This document shows, one piece after another, positions 63,301-64,000 of a DNA stretch of 64,000 nucleotides (position 1 is the first letter of the stretch; every line of letters begins with the position of its first letter). This DNA is from Caulobacter endophyticus (GTDB lineage Bacteria; Pseudomonadota; Alphaproteobacteria; Caulobacterales; Caulobacteraceae). A program made the translations under genes and the position numbers. The stretch covers positions 62,001-126,000 of the forward strand of contig NZ_JARQWV010000002.1 of assembly GCF_029543245.1 (NCBI RefSeq), written 5' to 3'. The notes beneath the pieces were generated by a model. It searched no databases. It worked only from the letters and a program-made list of their open reading frames with translations, and was not told the origin of the DNA.

Positions 63301-63402
63301 TACTCGACGTCGTCGGCGAGCCGCTTCTCGAACATGCGTCTGGCCTCGTCCTACGACATCCTCGGCCGTCGTATGTTCGTGAACGTCAGCAAGAAGTGGT
63401 AA
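60349..63402 (+). CDS. Large TonB-dependent receptor
   Basis: 1017 aa from ATG 60349 (GGGGGAA about 9 bp upstream). Signal peptide MTFDKRNLLATTVIAGIAML cleaved near SAQ, a TonB-box-like EVEELIVTGSRIKR, then a plug with NTLSLRGLGAQRSLTLINGR and SVVDRTEILTGGASSIYGSD before VVNIMTKRN. The long barrel ends in MFVNVSKKW with the terminal aromatic. This 'RGLG...LVNGRR' class is often linked to peptide or glycan import; pairing with a divergent S9 peptidase makes peptides a reasonable guess. Codon use is more biased to C-ending codons with frequent CGT/GAA than neighbours, suggesting strong expression. A strong terminator follows. Confidence 0.92.
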   Translation: MTFDKRNLLATTVIAGIAMLGAVSAASAQTSAPKPAEPAANEVEELIVTGSRIKRSEFNSASPVTVITSESAELQGQVDTASILQSSILGATAQQINNNFTGFVTTGGNGANTLSLRGLGAQRSLTLINGRRAGPAGIGGTVGPFDLNVIPSSVVDRTEILTGGASSIYGSDAIAGVVNIMTKRNSDEGEMAVYANVPFSKGGEVYRANISKGWTFSRGYVNVAGDYYQSNGLRFKDRDYLNCPQDYTFDPTTGARRDLVMPDGSYKCLNTLTGIYIRGTARYIPDTTAVSNGWDLNGFRRVNGGLAAVTADLRTDLAGVQSAYSITCGSSTTGNCASPLAFARANQALQTTDSPLQGYRHAVSPVTRKSIFVSGGFDLTEKTEVYGELLLNRRESEQRSIRQIGPTINAANPGNPFNIVNNPSYVGPTGAPLAASAFSPIFVLPVTRDQSVDYARVVLGVRGVLPESLPVLGNWDWDIYGQYSKSSGDYGQDFIYNDRLLAVSGAARCNQALVTISANMPNATCPTNVNLGKVSTVAGSYLTPEEYAFLNGYEQGHTEYVYQYVEGSISGDLFKLPAGMVGAAVGFQLRKESLDDVPGYNSRNSNYNGAAASAETHGSDEVKELFGELEVPLLKNLPFIDNLTLNYSARYSDYKSYGSSSTYKAGLKWNINSTWALRANKGTSFRAPALYELYLGSSTSFLAQSTDPCYQYGTTAGVTDRQKTNCAALGIAPNSTHGLAGSYTIFAKGGVGYLEAEESDNKSIGIVFTPSFIDLNVSLDYSELTVNNQVQRYGASNILDSCLDAPDFPTSSYCSLITRNTDVNSATFGAVLTVSDAYLNVAKQWNNAIDLSAVYRHELPHGTLTVTGQFTWTLDWYTQLTGGAPAFKNQGFTGYPDFAGRTGVAYNQGDWTVTWATQMIGKTSDVDDAISGYGTDLIAYRDQTAYVKRHIEFNATHDISVRRKFDDITVIAGINNVFDEQPPFYSTSSASRFSNMRLASSYDILGRRMFVNVSKKW

Positions 63403-63430
63403 GAAAACCAGTCCTCTAAGAGGGTCGGGA

Positions 63431-63463
63431 AGGGCGGCGAGGGCGACCTCGCCGCCCTTTTTC
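63431..63463 (+). terminator. Intrinsic terminator of the TonB receptor
   Basis: AGGGCGGCGAGG-GCGA-CCTCGCCGCCCT followed by TTTTTC, about 30 bp after the stop codon: a 12-bp G/C stem with a U-run. Confidence 0.9.
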
Positions 63464-63563
63464 TTTGTCCGTTCGGGGCCTTGCCGCGCCCTCAATCCGT
63501 GCAGCCCCCCGCGAAGGCGGGGAAGCTCGGTGAAAGCTGCGCGCGAGGACTGATGCATGAACG

Positions 63564-63596
63564 AAAACAGCCGCCCGGGGCGACCCGGGCGGCTGT
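63564..63596 (-). terminator. Intrinsic terminator of the receiver gene
   Basis: On the minus strand ACAGCCGCCCGGG and CCCGGGCGGCTGT pair in a 13-bp stem, followed by TTTT (63564-63567), about 32 bp after the response-regulator stop. Confidence 0.87.
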
Positions 63597-63628
63597 CTGT
63601 GTCTTGAAATCCGATGTGTGTCGGGCGG

Positions 63629-63997
63629 TCAGGCGACCTGGGCGGCCAGCCCTTCGAGCACGCGGCGCAGGTCGGCCTCGCGGAAGGGCTTCTGCAGCAC
63701 CGCCGAACCCTTGTGCGGTTCGGTCAGGCCCGCCTCGCCGTAGCCGCTGGCGAAGGCGAAGGGCACGCCGCGGGCCTTCAGGGCGTCGGCGACCGGGAAG
63801 ATCGGGCGGCCGCCCAGATTGACGTCGAGCAGGGCCGCGTCGATCTCGGCCGAGCCGGCCAGGCGCAGGGCCTCCTCGATCTCGGCGGCCGGGCCCACGA
63901 CCTCGCAGCCGAGATCGCCGAGCATGTCCTCGACCAGCATCGAGACGAGGGCCTCGTCTTCGACCACCAGTACCTTCAGGGCGGCGAGGGTCTTCAT
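63629..63997 (-). CDS. Single-domain response regulator
   Basis: 122 aa, receiver domain only. Acidic pocket VVEDEALV, phospho-acceptor Asp in LLDVNLGG, switch region FASGYGE (Ser for Thr) and conserved Lys in LQKPFRE. Strongly similar to the receiver at 38957-39316, including the FPVADALKARGVPFAF stretch, so the two are paralogues of the type that pairs with HWE kinases. Its own kinase is not in the window. Its start lies 3 bp from the window edge, so upstream context is unseen. Confidence 0.88.
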   Translation of the reverse strand: MKTLAALKVLVVEDEALVSMLVEDMLGDLGCEVVGPAAEIEEALRLAGSAEIDAALLDVNLGGRPIFPVADALKARGVPFAFASGYGEAGLTEPHKGSAVLQKPFREADLRRVLEGLAAQVA

Positions 63998-64000
63998 CTG

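Overview
The window looks like chromosomal DNA of a Caulobacter-type alphaproteobacterium. Evidence: very high G+C with G/C-ending codons, three TonB-dependent receptors (one a member of the Xanthomonas/Caulobacter-type subfamily), an HWE histidine kinase paired with a single-domain response regulator, CarD and FdxA near each other, a Suv3-like helicase, and short intergenic palindromes of the kind common in Caulobacter. No 16S rRNA or other species marker is present, so genus is an inference.

Layout. (1) 1-11.4 kb: sugar-acid utilisation. It has a TonB receptor cut by the window edge, a GudP-like transporter, an unrecognised Tat-exported 614-aa protein, a secreted beta-helix protein, a Tat-exported type-B carboxylesterase, a LysR regulator and 5-dehydro-4-deoxyglucarate dehydratase (kdgD). 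(2) 11.9-22.1 kb: a cellulose synthase operon, bcsAB (fused)-bcsC-bcsD-bcsZ plus a small BcsP/BcsR-like gene, with very short gaps or 4-base overlaps. (3) 22,163-37,452: a complete Tn7-like transposon inserted 1 bp beyond the encoded CCA end of a tRNA-Arg(CCU) gene. Its ends read TGTCGGTGC and TGTCGTTGC and it is flanked by an exact 5-bp duplication, GCACT. It carries tnsA-tniA-tniB-tniQ, joined by 4-base overlaps, plus about 8 kb of more AT-rich cargo. (4) 37.5-64 kb: backbone genes. These include a GAF-HWE kinase/response regulator pair, a Fur-type siderophore receptor with a PepSY membrane protein, carD, fdxA, a PAS-GGDEF-EAL protein, a Suv3-like helicase with an S4 protein, an MHYT hybrid kinase, a YtcJ-like amidohydrolase, an O6-alkylguanine-DNA alkyltransferase, an S9 peptidase, a large TonB receptor and a second stand-alone receiver.

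The most interesting part is the transposon cargo. Two ParB/Srx-like proteins are each followed by a putative nuclease: ParB-1 by an Mrr_N-wHTH/GIY-YIG protein, and ParB-2 (4 bp upstream) by a protein with a possible PD-(D/E)XK-like site. A Dam-type adenine methyltransferase converges on the second pair. Next comes a protein joining an XRE-type HTH to a dynamin-like GTPase, with palindromic candidate operators upstream of it. I recognise no named defence system with this content. I propose a candidate anti-phage/anti-plasmid cassette carried by a tRNA-targeting Tn7-like element. The domain assignments come from motifs read by eye, and the defence role is inference from composition and location.
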